Below, piece by piece: positions 24,105-33,260 of a DNA stretch of 55,711 bases. Under the pieces are notes generated by a model, which saw nothing but the letters and a program-made list of their open reading frames with translations, was not told the DNA's origin and ran no database searches. The stretch is taken from contig NZ_AXAZ01000059.1 in NCBI RefSeq assembly GCF_000473065.1, positions 1 through 55,711 on the forward strand. Direction: 5' to 3'. The position numbers and the translations under genes were made by a program. The stretch is from Bradyrhizobium sp. WSM1743 (GTDB taxonomy: Bacteria; Pseudomonadota; Alphaproteobacteria; Rhizobiales; Xanthobacteraceae). Every line of letters starts with the position of its first letter. The stretch's first letter is position 1.

Positions 24105-24224
24105 CGTCTCCCCGAAGGGGAGAGGTCGATTTGCGCAGCAAATCGGGTGAGGGGCCGCAGCTTCACCGGAAGACCGAAACCCCTCACCCGGCGCTTCGCG
24201 CCGACCTCTCCCTAAGGGAGAGGT
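24105..24224. repeat. Palindromic element (family B) inside the liv operon
   Basis: Left arm CGTCTCCCCGAAGGGGAGAGG, split here as CGTCTCCCC and GAAGGGGAGAGG, with inner GGGTGAGGGG and the complement CCCTCACCCG, and right arm ACCTCTCCCTAAGGGAGAGG. Other copies: 42747-42867, 50231-50370 and parts in 37502-37806. It can form a strong RNA hairpin between livF and livH. Confidence 0.75.
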
Positions 24225-24283
24225 GGACGTTCGACGCCGTTGCAGTTCAAACCCCATCGGGCAAGTTTTAGGGAGCCGGGACA

Positions 24284-25162
24284 ATGGAGCTGTTCACCAA
24301 CCAAGTCCTGGCCGGCATCGCCACGGGCGCGATCTATGCCTGCATGGCGCTCGCCGTCGTCATGATCTACCAGGCCATCGACCATCTCAACTTCGCGCAA
24401 GGCGAGATGGCGATGTTCTCGACCTTCATCTCGTGGCAGCTGATGCAGTGGGGCGTGTCCTATTGGGCCGCCTTCCTCATCACGCTGGCATTTTCCTTTG
24501 TCGCCGGCATCGCGATCGAGCGCATCCTGTTCAAGCCGCTCGCGAAGGCACCGGTTTTGACCAACGTCGCCGGCTTCATCGCCCTGTTTGCGATCATCAA
24601 CTCCTCGGCCGGCCTGATCTGGGACTTCACCATCAAGCAATATCCGACCCCGTTCGGCTCCGCACCGTTCCTGGGCAGCCAGCTGATCTCCACCCACCAG
24701 GCCGGCATGATCGGCGTCACCGTGCTGCTGCTGCTGGGCCTCTACTTCTTCTTCCAGTACACCCGCATCGGTCTCGCCATGCGCGCCGCCGCGTCCGTGC
24801 CTGAATCGGCCCGTCTCGTCGGCATCAACACGAGCTGGATGATCGCGCTAGGCTGGGGCATGGCGACCGCGATCGGCTCGATCGCCGGCATGCTGATCGC
24901 TCCCGTCGTGTTCCTCGAGCCCAACATGATGGGCGGCGTCCTGATCTACGGCTTCGCCGCGGCAGTGCTCGGCGGACTGTCGAGCCCGTTCGGCGCCGTG
25001 GTCGGCGGCTTCCTGGTTGGCATCTTCGAGAATCTCGCCGGCACCTACATCCCGGGCGTCGGCAACGAGCTGAAGCTCCCGATCGCGCTCGCGCTGATCA
25101 TCTCCGTCCTGGTCGTCAAACCCGCTGGCCTGTTCGGCCGGCACATCGTCAAGCGAGTTTGA
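24284..25162 (+). CDS. livH: LIV-type ABC transporter permease (LivH-like)
   Basis: A 292-residue integral membrane protein with about eight hydrophobic segments. It opens FTNQVLAGIATGAIYACMAL, a standard LivH start, and has the coupling motif AMRAAASVPESARLVGIN and the C-terminal VLGGLSSPFGAVVGGFLVG. The ATG has a GGGAGCCGG Shine-Dalgarno just upstream. It ends 2 bases before the livM ATG. Confidence 0.9.
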   Translation: MELFTNQVLAGIATGAIYACMALAVVMIYQAIDHLNFAQGEMAMFSTFISWQLMQWGVSYWAAFLITLAFSFVAGIAIERILFKPLAKAPVLTNVAGFIALFAIINSSAGLIWDFTIKQYPTPFGSAPFLGSQLISTHQAGMIGVTVLLLLGLYFFFQYTRIGLAMRAAASVPESARLVGINTSWMIALGWGMATAIGSIAGMLIAPVVFLEPNMMGGVLIYGFAAAVLGGLSSPFGAVVGGFLVGIFENLAGTYIPGVGNELKLPIALALIISVLVVKPAGLFGRHIVKRV

Positions 25163-25164
25163 TC

Positions 25165-26184
25165 ATGAGCGCTGCAGAAGAAGTCGTCGCCGAAGGCCAC
25201 GAAGCGGTCGAGGCGGTTCCGAAGCGGGCCATGACGCTGGGCACCGGCACCTCGCTGCTGGTGCTGGCGGCGCTGTTGATCGTGCCGATGTTCGTCAAGA
25301 ATTTCATCATCTTCCAGATGACGATGCTCCTGATCTACGGGCTCGCCGTGCTGGCGCTGAACATCCTGACCGGCGGAAGCGGCCAGTTCTCGCTCGGCCA
25401 GAGCGCGTTCTACGCCGTCGGCGCCTATACCTCGGCGGTGCTGATGGAGCACGCCAACATCAATTACGCCCTGACCATTCCGATTTCCGCCGCGATCTGC
25501 TTCGCATTCGGTTACCTGTTCGGCAAGCCGGCGCTGCGGCTGTCCGGCGTCTATCTCGCGCTCGCGACCTTCGCGCTCGCGACCGCGATGCCGCAGCTGC
25601 TCAAGCTGAACTTCCTCGAGCATTGGACCGGTGGCGTGCAGGGTCTCGTCGTCACCAAGCCGGACGCGCCATTTGGCCTGCCGATGTCGCAGGATATGTG
25701 GCTGTACTATTTCACGCTCGTCGTGACGGTCGCGATCTACATCTTCTCGGTCAACCTGCTGCGCTCCCGCTCCGGCCGCGCCTTCATGGCAATCCGCGAC
25801 AACGAGATCGCGGCCTCCTCGATGGGTGTCAACGTCTCGCTCTACAAGACGCTGGCGTTCGGGGTGTCCGCCGGCATCACCGGCGTTGCCGGCTCGCTCG
25901 GCGCCATCGCCGTGCAATTCGTCGCGCCGGACAGCTACACCATCACGCTCGCGATCTCGCTGTTCCTCGGCATGGTCGTCGGCGGCGTCGGCTGGCTGCC
26001 CGGCTCGTTCGTCGGCGCGGCTTTCATCATCTTCGTGCCGAACATGGCGGAAAGCATCTCCAAGGGCCTCTCCGGCGCAGTGTTCGGCGTGCTGTTGTTC
26101 CTCGTCATCTACCTCGTGCCGCACGGCGCAAGGCAGGTCGCGATCCTGGGCCAGCAACTGATCGGCAAGCTCAGGAAGAACTGA
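25165..26184 (+). CDS. livM: LIV-type ABC transporter permease (LivM-like)
   Basis: A 339-residue permease with an N-terminal cytoplasmic stretch of about 25 residues, then about nine membrane segments. Family marks: LIYGLAVLALNILTGGSGQF, SLGQSAFYAVGAY and RSRSGRAFMAIRDNEIAASS (EAA-like coupling loop), AGSLGAIAVQFVAPDSY. Start ATG 25165; an in-frame TTG at 25159 would overlap the livH stop. It is followed 38 bases later by the first binding-protein gene, so membrane parts and receptor are in one transcript. Confidence 0.9.
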   Translation: MSAAEEVVAEGHEAVEAVPKRAMTLGTGTSLLVLAALLIVPMFVKNFIIFQMTMLLIYGLAVLALNILTGGSGQFSLGQSAFYAVGAYTSAVLMEHANINYALTIPISAAICFAFGYLFGKPALRLSGVYLALATFALATAMPQLLKLNFLEHWTGGVQGLVVTKPDAPFGLPMSQDMWLYYFTLVVTVAIYIFSVNLLRSRSGRAFMAIRDNEIAASSMGVNVSLYKTLAFGVSAGITGVAGSLGAIAVQFVAPDSYTITLAISLFLGMVVGGVGWLPGSFVGAAFIIFVPNMAESISKGLSGAVFGVLLFLVIYLVPHGARQVAILGQQLIGKLRKN

Positions 26185-26210
26185 AATCTCTCACGGACTG
26201 TTGTTTAACG

Positions 26211-26225
26211 AAGGAGACCCAATTG
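26211..26225 (+). promoter_or_regulatory. Shine-Dalgarno and TTG start of the first binding-protein gene
   Basis: AAGGAG at 26211-26216 is 6 bases before TTG 26223. No ATG or GTG occurs in frame before the end of the signal peptide, so TTG is the real start. Confidence 0.8.
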
Positions 26226-27458
26226 CTTTTCGAAAGAACACTGCGAGCCGCCGCGCTGGTCACGGCAACGGCGGCCGTCACTCTCACCTCCGGCGCTGCA
26301 CTCGCCCAAAAGAAATACGACACCGGCGCGTCCGATACCGACATCAAGATCGGCAACATCATGCCGTACAGCGGTCCGGCGTCGGCCTATGGCATCATCG
26401 GCAAGACCGAAGAAGCCTATTTCAAGATGATCAACGACAAGGGCGGCATCAACGGCCGCAAGATCAATTTCGTCACCTATGACGACGGCTATTCGCCGCC
26501 GAAAGCCGTCGAGCAGGTCCGCAAGCTGGTCGAGAGCGACGAGGTGCTGGCCGTCTTCAATCCGCTCGGCACGCCTTCGAACACGGCGATCCAGAAATAC
26601 CTCAACGCCAAGAAGATCCCGCAGCTCTTCGTCGCCACCGGCGCGACCAAGTGGAACGATCCGAAGAACTTCCCCTGGACCATGGGCTGGCAGCCCTCCT
26701 ACCAGAGCGAAGCGCACATCTACGCGAAATGGCTGATGAAGGAGAAGCCCGACGCCAAGATCGCGATCCTCTATCAGAACGACGATTTCGGCAAAGACTA
26801 CCTCAAGGGCACCAAGGACGGCCTCGGCGCCAAGGCCTCATCCATGATCATCATGGAAGAGAGCTATGAGGTCTCCGAGCCGTCGATCGACGGCCACATC
26901 GTCAAGATCAAGGCGGCCAATCCCGACGTGCTCTTGATCTACGCCACGCCAAAGTTTGCGGCCCAGACCATCAAGAAGACCGCCGAGCTCAGCTGGAAGC
27001 CGCTCCAGATCCTCACCAACGTGTCGATCTCGGTCGGCAGCGTGATGAAGCCGGCCGGCTTCGAGAACGCGCAGGGCGTGCTGTCGGCGGCCTATGCCAA
27101 GGATTCGACGGATCCGCAGTGGGCCAACGATCCCGGCATGAAGAGGTGGAACGAGTTCGTCGACAAGTACATGCCGGGCGCCGACAAGTCCGACACCAGC
27201 ATGGTCTATGGCTACGGCGCCGCGTCGACCCTGGCCAAGGTGCTGGAAATGTGCGGTGACGATCTCACCCGCGTCAACCTCATGAAGCAGGCTGCGAGCC
27301 TGAAGGACTTTGCGCCGGATACCCTGCTGCCCGGCGTCAAGATCAACACCAGCGCCAACGACTTCGCTCCGATTGCGCAGCTCCAGATGATGCGCTTCAA
27401 GGGCGAGAAGTGGGAACTGTTCGGCGAGATCATCAGCGGCGACGTCGCCTCCGAATGA
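26223..27458 (+). CDS. LIV-type ABC substrate-binding protein, paralogue 1 of 4 (TTG start)
   Basis: A 411-residue periplasmic receptor (type I fold, Peripla_BP_6). The signal peptide (LFERTLRAAALVTATAAV...) ends at GAALAQ, then QKKYDTGASDTDIKIGNI. The conserved NIMPYSGPASAYG, LVESDEVLAVFNPLGTPSN and PWTMGWQPSYQSEAHIYAKW recur in the next three genes. It starts at TTG with a strong Shine-Dalgarno, probably keeping it at a lower level than its ATG-started copies. A perfect terminator follows at 27488. Ligand unknown; the pim context suggests dicarboxylates or other aliphatic acids. Confidence 0.9.
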   Translation: MLFERTLRAAALVTATAAVTLTSGAALAQKKYDTGASDTDIKIGNIMPYSGPASAYGIIGKTEEAYFKMINDKGGINGRKINFVTYDDGYSPPKAVEQVRKLVESDEVLAVFNPLGTPSNTAIQKYLNAKKIPQLFVATGATKWNDPKNFPWTMGWQPSYQSEAHIYAKWLMKEKPDAKIAILYQNDDFGKDYLKGTKDGLGAKASSMIIMEESYEVSEPSIDGHIVKIKAANPDVLLIYATPKFAAQTIKKTAELSWKPLQILTNVSISVGSVMKPAGFENAQGVLSAAYAKDSTDPQWANDPGMKRWNEFVDKYMPGADKSDTSMVYGYGAASTLAKVLEMCGDDLTRVNLMKQAASLKDFAPDTLLPGVKINTSANDFAPIAQLQMMRFKGEKWELFGEIISGDVASE

Positions 27459-27487
27459 CACGCTGACGCTATAATTCAGCGCGAAGA

Positions 27488-27516
27488 GCCCCCGCGGGCA
27501 ACCGCGGGGGCTTTTT
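27488..27516 (+). terminator. Intrinsic terminator after binding protein 1
   Basis: GCCCCCGCGG (27488-27497), loop GCAA, CCGCGGGGGC (27502-27511), then TTTTT. A perfect 10-bp stem; it ends the livGFHM-receptor transcript. Confidence 0.92.
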
Positions 27517-27577
27517 GTTGACGTCTGGCCGCAATCTTGTTCAATGCGGCGCCGATCCAGCTCGGGGTAGGAGAACA

Positions 27578-28804
27578 ATGACTGCCGTTCGTTTTCAGGT
27601 TGCGCCCCTCTGCGTCGCATTCGCGTTGTGCACTGCAATGAGCAGCGAAGTGCTGGCGCAGAAGAAATACGACAGCGGCGCTTCCGATACCGAGATCAAG
27701 ATCGGGAACATCATGCCCTATAGTGGTCCGGCCTCCGCCTATGCCGCGATCGGCAAGGCCGAGGAAGCCTATTTCAACAAGGTCAATGCCGAGGGCGGCA
27801 TCAACGGCCGCAAGATCAAATTCATCTCCTATGACGACGCCTATTCGCCGCCGAAAACGGTGGAGCAGGCGCGCAAGCTGGTCGAGAGCGACGGTGTGCT
27901 GTTGATCTTCGGCTCGCTCGGCACCTCCACCAACAGCGCCATCCGCAAATACATGAACGAGAAGAAGGTGCCGCAATTGTTCGTGGCGAGCGGCGCGTCG
28001 AAATGGAACGATCCCAAGCAATATCCCTGGACCATGGGTTGGCAGCCGAGCTACACGAGCGAGGCGCGCATCTACGCCAAATACGTCATGAAGGAGAAGC
28101 CGGACGGAAAGATCGGCGTGCTCTACCAGAACGACGATTTCGGCAAGGACTATCTCAAGGGGCTGAAGGAGGGTCTCGGGGCCAAGGCTTCGATGATCGT
28201 GCTGGAAGAAGCCTACGACACCTCGGAGCCGGCGGTCGACGAGCACGTCGTCAAATTGAAAGCCTCCGGCGCCGACGTCTTCATCAGCATCACCACACCG
28301 AAATTCACAGCGCAGGCGATCAAGAAGGCGGCCGAGATCAACTGGCATCCGGTCCAGATCATCTCCAACGTCTCGGCCTCGGTCGGCGGCGTGATCGAAC
28401 CAGCGGGCTTCGAGATCTCGCAAGGCATCCTGTCGGCGAGTTACACCAAGGACGGCTCCGATCCGCAGTGGAATGCCGACGACGGCATGAAGAAGTTCTA
28501 CAGCTTCCTCGCCCAATATGACCCCAAGGCCAACAAGCTCGATGCCGGCGTCGTGTTCGGCTATGCCGCCGCACAGACCATGGTGAAGGTGCTGCAGATG
28601 TGCGGCGACGATCTCACCCGCCAGAATGTCATGAAACAGGCCGCCAGCCTGAAAGACTTCGAACCCGATACGCTGCTGCCCGGCATCAAGATCAATACCG
28701 CGCCGGACAATTTCGCGCCGATCGAGCAACTCCAGATGATGCGCTTCAAGGGCAAAAGGTGGGAGCTGTTCGGCGACATCATTTCCAGCGAGCTCGTGCA
28801 TTGA
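27578..28804 (+). CDS. LIV-type ABC substrate-binding protein, paralogue 2 of 4
   Basis: A 408-residue exported receptor. The signal peptide ends MSSEVLAQ; the mature part begins KKYDSGASDTEIKIGNIMPY. It is the most diverged of the four: it has AYAAIGKAEEAYFNK and GTSTNSAIRKYMNEKK where the others have YG-IGKTE and GTPPNSAIQKYMN. It lies beyond a strong terminator, so it must have its own promoter or depend on read-through. ATG 27578 follows TAGGAG. No T-tailed hairpin follows; only a GC-only 14-base palindrome at its stop (28804-28817). Confidence 0.88.
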   Translation: MTAVRFQVAPLCVAFALCTAMSSEVLAQKKYDSGASDTEIKIGNIMPYSGPASAYAAIGKAEEAYFNKVNAEGGINGRKIKFISYDDAYSPPKTVEQARKLVESDGVLLIFGSLGTSTNSAIRKYMNEKKVPQLFVASGASKWNDPKQYPWTMGWQPSYTSEARIYAKYVMKEKPDGKIGVLYQNDDFGKDYLKGLKEGLGAKASMIVLEEAYDTSEPAVDEHVVKLKASGADVFISITTPKFTAQAIKKAAEINWHPVQIISNVSASVGGVIEPAGFEISQGILSASYTKDGSDPQWNADDGMKKFYSFLAQYDPKANKLDAGVVFGYAAAQTMVKVLQMCGDDLTRQNVMKQAASLKDFEPDTLLPGIKINTAPDNFAPIEQLQMMRFKGKRWELFGDIISSELVH

Positions 28805-29062
28805 GCGCGCCGGCGCGCAATTCAAAATAGCCGATATTCAGCGAGACAATCTCAGCGCGGTCGAGCGACGACGCGCCTCATCTCGCGCACCGGAATATTC
28901 CGCATCATCTCAAAAAAAGAGCGCCTCGCCGCGGTGTCTCAGGCTGGGCGTTCTCCTTGCTGGCCGCCCGAGAAGGGTATTGAATATGCGTCGGAGTGAC
29001 GGGCAAAGATCGCTCCCAACCAAAAACAATCGACACATTCAAACCGAGCTAGGGAGAGCAAG

Positions 29063-30289
29063 ATGCCTGCAATGCATGTGCGTTTGGGGGCCTTCTCGGC
29101 TGCCCTCGTGCTTGCTGCCACCCTGTCCACGGCAGCATCGGCCCAGAAGAAATACGACACCGGCGCATCCGACACCGAAATCAAGATCGGCAACATCATG
29201 CCCTACAGCGGTCCGGCGTCCGCCTACGGCGTGATCGGCAAGACGGAAGAAGCCTATTTCCGCAAGATCAACGCTGAAGGCGGCATCAACGGCCGCAAGA
29301 TCAACTTCGTCAGCTATGACGACGCCTATTCGCCGCCGAAGACCGTGGAGCAGGCCCGCAAGCTCGTCGAGAGCGACGAGGTGCTGCTGATCTTCAACTC
29401 GCTCGGCACACCGCCGAACTCGGCGATCCAGAAATACATGAACCAGAAGAAGGTGCCGCAGCTCTTCGTCGCCACCGGCGCCACCAAGTGGAACGATCCG
29501 AAAGATTTCCCCTGGACCATGGGCTGGCAGCCCAACTACCAGAGCGAGTCGCAGATTTACGCAAAGTACATCCTGAAGAACCATCCCGACGCCAAGATCG
29601 GCGTGCTCTATCAGAACGACGATTACGGCAAGGACTATCTGAAGGGTTTCAAGGACGGGCTTGGGAGCAAGGCCTCGATGATCATCATCGAGGACAGCTA
29701 TGAAGTCTCCGAGCCGACCATCGACTCCCACATCGTCAGGCTGAAGTCATCCGGCGCGGACGTGTTCTTCAACATCACGACGCCGAAATTCGCGGCCCAG
29801 GCGATCAAGAAGAATGCGGAGATCGGCTGGAAGCCGCTCCATTTCCTCAACAACGTATCGGCATCGATCGGCAGTGTGATCAAGCCAGCAGGCTTCGAGA
29901 ACGCCCAGGACATCATCTCCTCGCAATATTTCAAGGATCCCACCGATCCGCAATGGAAGGACGATCCCGCGATGAAGGCCTGGAACGAGTTCCTGGACAA
30001 ATACTATCCCGAGGCCAACCGGGCCGACGCCTCGGTGATGTACGGCTTCATCGTGTCCCAGGGTCTCGTGCAGGTGCTGAAGGCCTGCGGCGACGATCTG
30101 ACGCGTGCGAACGTGATGAAGCAGGCGGCCAGCATCAAGGACTTCGAACCCGCCGGCCTGCTCCCGGGTGTCAAGGTTAATACCAGCCCCACCGACTTTG
30201 CTCCGATCTCGCAGTTGCAGCTCATCCGCTTCAAAGGAGAAGCCTGGGAGCGGTTCGGCGACGTTCTCAGCAGCGACGTCGGAGGCTAG
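29063..30289 (+). CDS. LIV-type ABC substrate-binding protein, paralogue 3 of 4
   Basis: A 408-residue receptor, signal peptide ending STAASAQ, then KKYDTGASDTEIKIGNIMPY. It keeps NSLGTPPNSAIQKYMNQKK and PWTMGWQPNYQSESQIYAKY and is closest by eye to paralogue 4. It is preceded by a 258-base leader without a gene and followed by its own terminator, so it is an independent unit. ATG 29063 follows GGGAGAG. Confidence 0.9.
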   Translation: MPAMHVRLGAFSAALVLAATLSTAASAQKKYDTGASDTEIKIGNIMPYSGPASAYGVIGKTEEAYFRKINAEGGINGRKINFVSYDDAYSPPKTVEQARKLVESDEVLLIFNSLGTPPNSAIQKYMNQKKVPQLFVATGATKWNDPKDFPWTMGWQPNYQSESQIYAKYILKNHPDAKIGVLYQNDDYGKDYLKGFKDGLGSKASMIIIEDSYEVSEPTIDSHIVRLKSSGADVFFNITTPKFAAQAIKKNAEIGWKPLHFLNNVSASIGSVIKPAGFENAQDIISSQYFKDPTDPQWKDDPAMKAWNEFLDKYYPEANRADASVMYGFIVSQGLVQVLKACGDDLTRANVMKQAASIKDFEPAGLLPGVKVNTSPTDFAPISQLQLIRFKGEAWERFGDVLSSDVGG

Positions 30290-30324
30290 GGGATCGACTG
30301 GCGTGATTAACGACTAAAGACGCA

Positions 30325-30353
30325 GCCCCTGCGGCCAAGTCGCAGGGGCTTTT
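30325..30353 (+). terminator. Intrinsic terminator after binding protein 3
   Basis: GCCCCTGCG (30325-30333), loop of 7, CGCAGGGGC (30341-30349), then TTTT. Confidence 0.9.
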
Positions 30354-30456
30354 CCTTGAAGCTTTCGGGCAAATCGTATTGAATTGCGGTCGCGCCGCCA
30401 AAAAAACCGAGACAAGAAAAGGACGCGCACACACCAAGAAAAACAGGGAGATTGGA

Positions 30457-31686
30457 ATGCCTGCTGTCACCGGCAAGCTTGCGGCCGCATCATTGGCGCT
30501 CGCGCTCATCGCGGCCTCGACCTCAACTGCATCGGCGCAGAAGAAATACGATACCGGCGCGACCGACACCGAGATCAAGATCGGCAACATCATGCCCTAC
30601 AGCGGACCGGCTTCCGCCTACGGCATCATCGGGCGGACCGAAGCCGCCTATTTCAAAAAGATCAACGACGAGGGCGGCATCAACGGCCGCAAGATCAACT
30701 TCATCAGCTATGACGATGCGTACTCACCGCCAAAGACGGTGGAGCAGGCCCGCAAGCTGGTCGAGAGCGACGAGGTGCTGCTGATCTTCAACTCGCTCGG
30801 CACACCGCCGAACTCGGCGATCCAGAAGTACATGAACTCGAAGAAGGTGCCGCAGCTGTTCGTCGCCACCGGCGCCACCAAGTGGAACGATCCGAAAGAC
30901 TTCCCCTGGACCATGGGCTGGCAACCCAACTACCAGAGCGAGACGCAGATCTATGCGAAGTGGCTCTTGAAGAACAAGCCGGACGCCAAGATCGCCGTGC
31001 TCTACCAGAACGACGATTACGGCAAGGACTATCTCAAGGGCCTGAAGGACGGCCTCGGGGCCAAAGCGGCCTCGATGATCGTGATCGAGGAGAGCTACGA
31101 GACTTCCGAGCCGACCATCGACAACCACATCGTCAAGCTGAAGTCGACCGGCGCCGACGTCTTCATGAACATCACCACGCCGAAATTCGCGGCGCAGGCG
31201 ATCAAGAAGAATGCCGAGATCGGCTGGAAGCCGCTGCACTTCCTCAACAACGTCTCCGCCTCCGTCGGCAGCGTGATGAAACCGGCCGGCTTCGAGAACG
31301 GCCAGGACATCATCTCGGCCGATTATCTCAAGGACGCCGCGGATCCGCAGTGGTCCACCGATCCCGGCATGAAGGACTTTCTGGCCTTCATGAACAAGTA
31401 CTTTCCGGAGGGCGACAAGCTCGATCACGGCACCATCGTCGGCTATGCCGTCGCCCAGACGTTGGTTCAGGTGCTCAAGCAATGTGGCGACGACTTGACG
31501 CGTGCGAACATCATGAAGCAAGCCGCCAGCCTGAAGGACTTCCGCACGGAGGTGCTGCTGCCCGGCATCCAGATCAACACCTCCCCGACCGACTTCGCGC
31601 CAATCAGCCAGCTCCGGCTTGAGAAGTTCAAGGGCGAGAAATGGGAGTTGTTCGGCGACGTGATCAGCGCGGACGTCGGCGGCTAG
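30457..31686 (+). CDS. LIV-type ABC substrate-binding protein, paralogue 4 of 4
   Basis: A 409-residue receptor. The signal peptide ends TSTASAQ, followed by KKYDTGATDTEIKIGNIMPY. Its body closely resembles paralogue 3, with differences concentrated in the last 120 residues (DYLKDAADPQWSTDP, HGTIVGYAVAQTLVQ). ATG 30457 follows CAGGGAGA; the longer open frame from 30379 is leader DNA. It has its own terminator at 31712. Confidence 0.9.
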   Translation: MPAVTGKLAAASLALALIAASTSTASAQKKYDTGATDTEIKIGNIMPYSGPASAYGIIGRTEAAYFKKINDEGGINGRKINFISYDDAYSPPKTVEQARKLVESDEVLLIFNSLGTPPNSAIQKYMNSKKVPQLFVATGATKWNDPKDFPWTMGWQPNYQSETQIYAKWLLKNKPDAKIAVLYQNDDYGKDYLKGLKDGLGAKAASMIVIEESYETSEPTIDNHIVKLKSTGADVFMNITTPKFAAQAIKKNAEIGWKPLHFLNNVSASVGSVMKPAGFENGQDIISADYLKDAADPQWSTDPGMKDFLAFMNKYFPEGDKLDHGTIVGYAVAQTLVQVLKQCGDDLTRANIMKQAASLKDFRTEVLLPGIQINTSPTDFAPISQLRLEKFKGEKWELFGDVISADVGG

Positions 31687-31711
31687 CTGCCTGACGACCT
31701 CGTGACGGAAA

Positions 31712-31737
31712 GCCCCCTGCGCGACGCAGGGGGCTTT
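31712..31737 (+). terminator. Intrinsic terminator after binding protein 4
   Basis: GCCCCCTGCG (31712-31721), loop CGA, CGCAGGGGGC (31725-31734), TTTGCTT. A near-copy of the terminator after paralogue 3, consistent with tandem duplication including 3' signals. Confidence 0.88.
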
Positions 31738-31874
31738 GCTTGCGCAGCGATTATGATCACGCGATTGCACAATCGAATGATGGTAAAGGCCGCTTACGCT
31801 TTGGCGCCCGATGCGGTAGGCAGATGACCGGCGACCTTGTCGCCGCCACTTCAGTCTGCTCAAGGCCATTGTCC

Positions 31875-33158
31875 ATGACCGACCGCCGTCCCCTGCTCCG
31901 CGCGCTCTACGATGCCGCCGTTGCCGCCGCCCATCCCAATGTGGTGCTGGCCCCTCACTTGCGGCCGGCCCCCAGGGGACGCGTGATCTGTCTTGCCGCC
32001 GGCAAGGGCGCCGGCGCGATGGCTGCGGCGGCGGAACGGCACTATCTGGACGCGCTCAAGCTCGCGCCGGAGCGGCTGGTCGGCATCGCCACCACGCGCC
32101 ACGGCTACGGCGTGCCGACGCGCCGCATCCGCGTGGTCGAGGCCGGTCATCCCGTGCCCGACGAGGCCGGCCTCAAGGGCGCAGCCGACACGCTGGCGCT
32201 CGCCGGCGAGGCCGGGCCTGACGATCTGCTTCTGGTGCTGCTCACCGGCGGCGGCTCGGCGAACTGGATCGCGCCGGTGGAGGGCATCAGCTTCGCGCAG
32301 AAGCAGGCCGTCAACAAGGCGCTGCTGCGCTCGGGCGCGCCGATCGGCGAGATGAATGTCGTGCGCAAGCACTTGTCACGCATCAAAGGTGGCCGGCTGG
32401 CGCGCGCCGGCAGGAATGCCGCCGAGATCGTCACGCTCGCGATCTCCGATGTGCCGCATGACGATCCTTCCGCGATCGCCTCCGGCCCCACCGTGCCCGA
32501 CGCGACGACGCTGGCGGATGCGCGCGCGATCGTGGCGAAATACAGGCTCGACATTGACGACGCCGTGCGCCGCGCCCTCGACGATCCCAATAACGAAAGC
32601 TGCAAGCCGGGTGACGCGGCGTTTGCGCGCGCGCATTTCGAGCTGATCGCGCGGCCCAAGCAATCGCTGGACGCCGCGGTGAAGCTCGCGCGCGAGTCCG
32701 GCTACGAGACCATCGATCTCGGCGCCGATCTCGAAGGCGAGGCCCGCGAGGTCGCCGCCGATCATGCCAGGCTGGCGCTGCAAGCGCGCGCCCAGGGCAA
32801 GCGCGTCGCGATCCTCTCCGGCGGCGAGCTCACGGTCACCGTGCGCGGCAACGGGCGCGGCGGGCCGAACCAGGAATACGCGCTGGCGCTCGCCGAGCTG
32901 CTCAAGGACACGCCGAACATTTCGGCACTCGCCGGCGACACCGATGGTGCCGACGGCGGCGCCGGTCACCCGACCGACCCCGCCGGCGCGCTGATCGACG
33001 CGGCAACCTTCACGAAGATGAAAGCGCTGGGGCTTAAGCCGCAGGCCTATCTCGACAACAACGACGCGACGACGTTCTTCGAAGCCACGGGGGATCTGCT
33101 GCAGCCGGGGCCGACGCTGACCAATGTGAATGATATCCGGGTTATTTTGGTGGATTGA
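31875..33158 (+). CDS. Glycerate 2-kinase (MOFRL family)
   Basis: A 427-residue GckA/TtuD-type kinase phosphorylating D-glycerate at position 2. The N-terminal domain has AAGKGAGAMAAAAE, VEAGHPVPDEAGL and LVLLTGGGSANWIAPVEG, with NVVRKHLSRIKGGRLAR in the middle. The MOFRL domain is near residues 310-420 (AILSGGELTVTVRGNGRGGP, NQEYALALAELL, and LAGDTDGADGG). Length is typical. ATG 31875 (MTDRRPLL) is preferred over a TTG at 31740 that overlaps the preceding terminator. It stands alone. Confidence 0.92.
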   Translation: MTDRRPLLRALYDAAVAAAHPNVVLAPHLRPAPRGRVICLAAGKGAGAMAAAAERHYLDALKLAPERLVGIATTRHGYGVPTRRIRVVEAGHPVPDEAGLKGAADTLALAGEAGPDDLLLVLLTGGGSANWIAPVEGISFAQKQAVNKALLRSGAPIGEMNVVRKHLSRIKGGRLARAGRNAAEIVTLAISDVPHDDPSAIASGPTVPDATTLADARAIVAKYRLDIDDAVRRALDDPNNESCKPGDAAFARAHFELIARPKQSLDAAVKLARESGYETIDLGADLEGEAREVAADHARLALQARAQGKRVAILSGGELTVTVRGNGRGGPNQEYALALAELLKDTPNISALAGDTDGADGGAGHPTDPAGALIDAATFTKMKALGLKPQAYLDNNDATTFFEATGDLLQPGPTLTNVNDIRVILVD

Positions 33159-33173
33159 GGTCGTGCCTCTCTC

Positions 33174-33252
33174 GTCATTCCGGGGCACGCGGAAGCGTGA
33201 ACCCGGAATCTCGAGATTCCGGGTTCGATGCTACGCATCGCCCCGGAATGAC
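33174..33252. repeat. Palindromic element (family C)
   Basis: GTCATTCCGGGGCACGCGG to GCCCCGGAATGAC, with the 28-base perfect palindrome at 33199-33226 identical to those at 19320 and 53088. It sits between convergent genes. Confidence 0.85.
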
Positions 33253-33260
33253 GAAATCCC

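Noticed and set aside
28804..28817. GC-only palindrome after receptor 2 as a terminator
   Set aside because: No T-run follows, so intrinsic termination is unlikely; it was mentioned only in the gene entry.
26223..31686. Repeat array suggestive of CRISPR or recombination cassettes
   Set aside because: The repetition is at gene scale (1.2-1.3 kb paralogues), with no short direct repeats and spacers.
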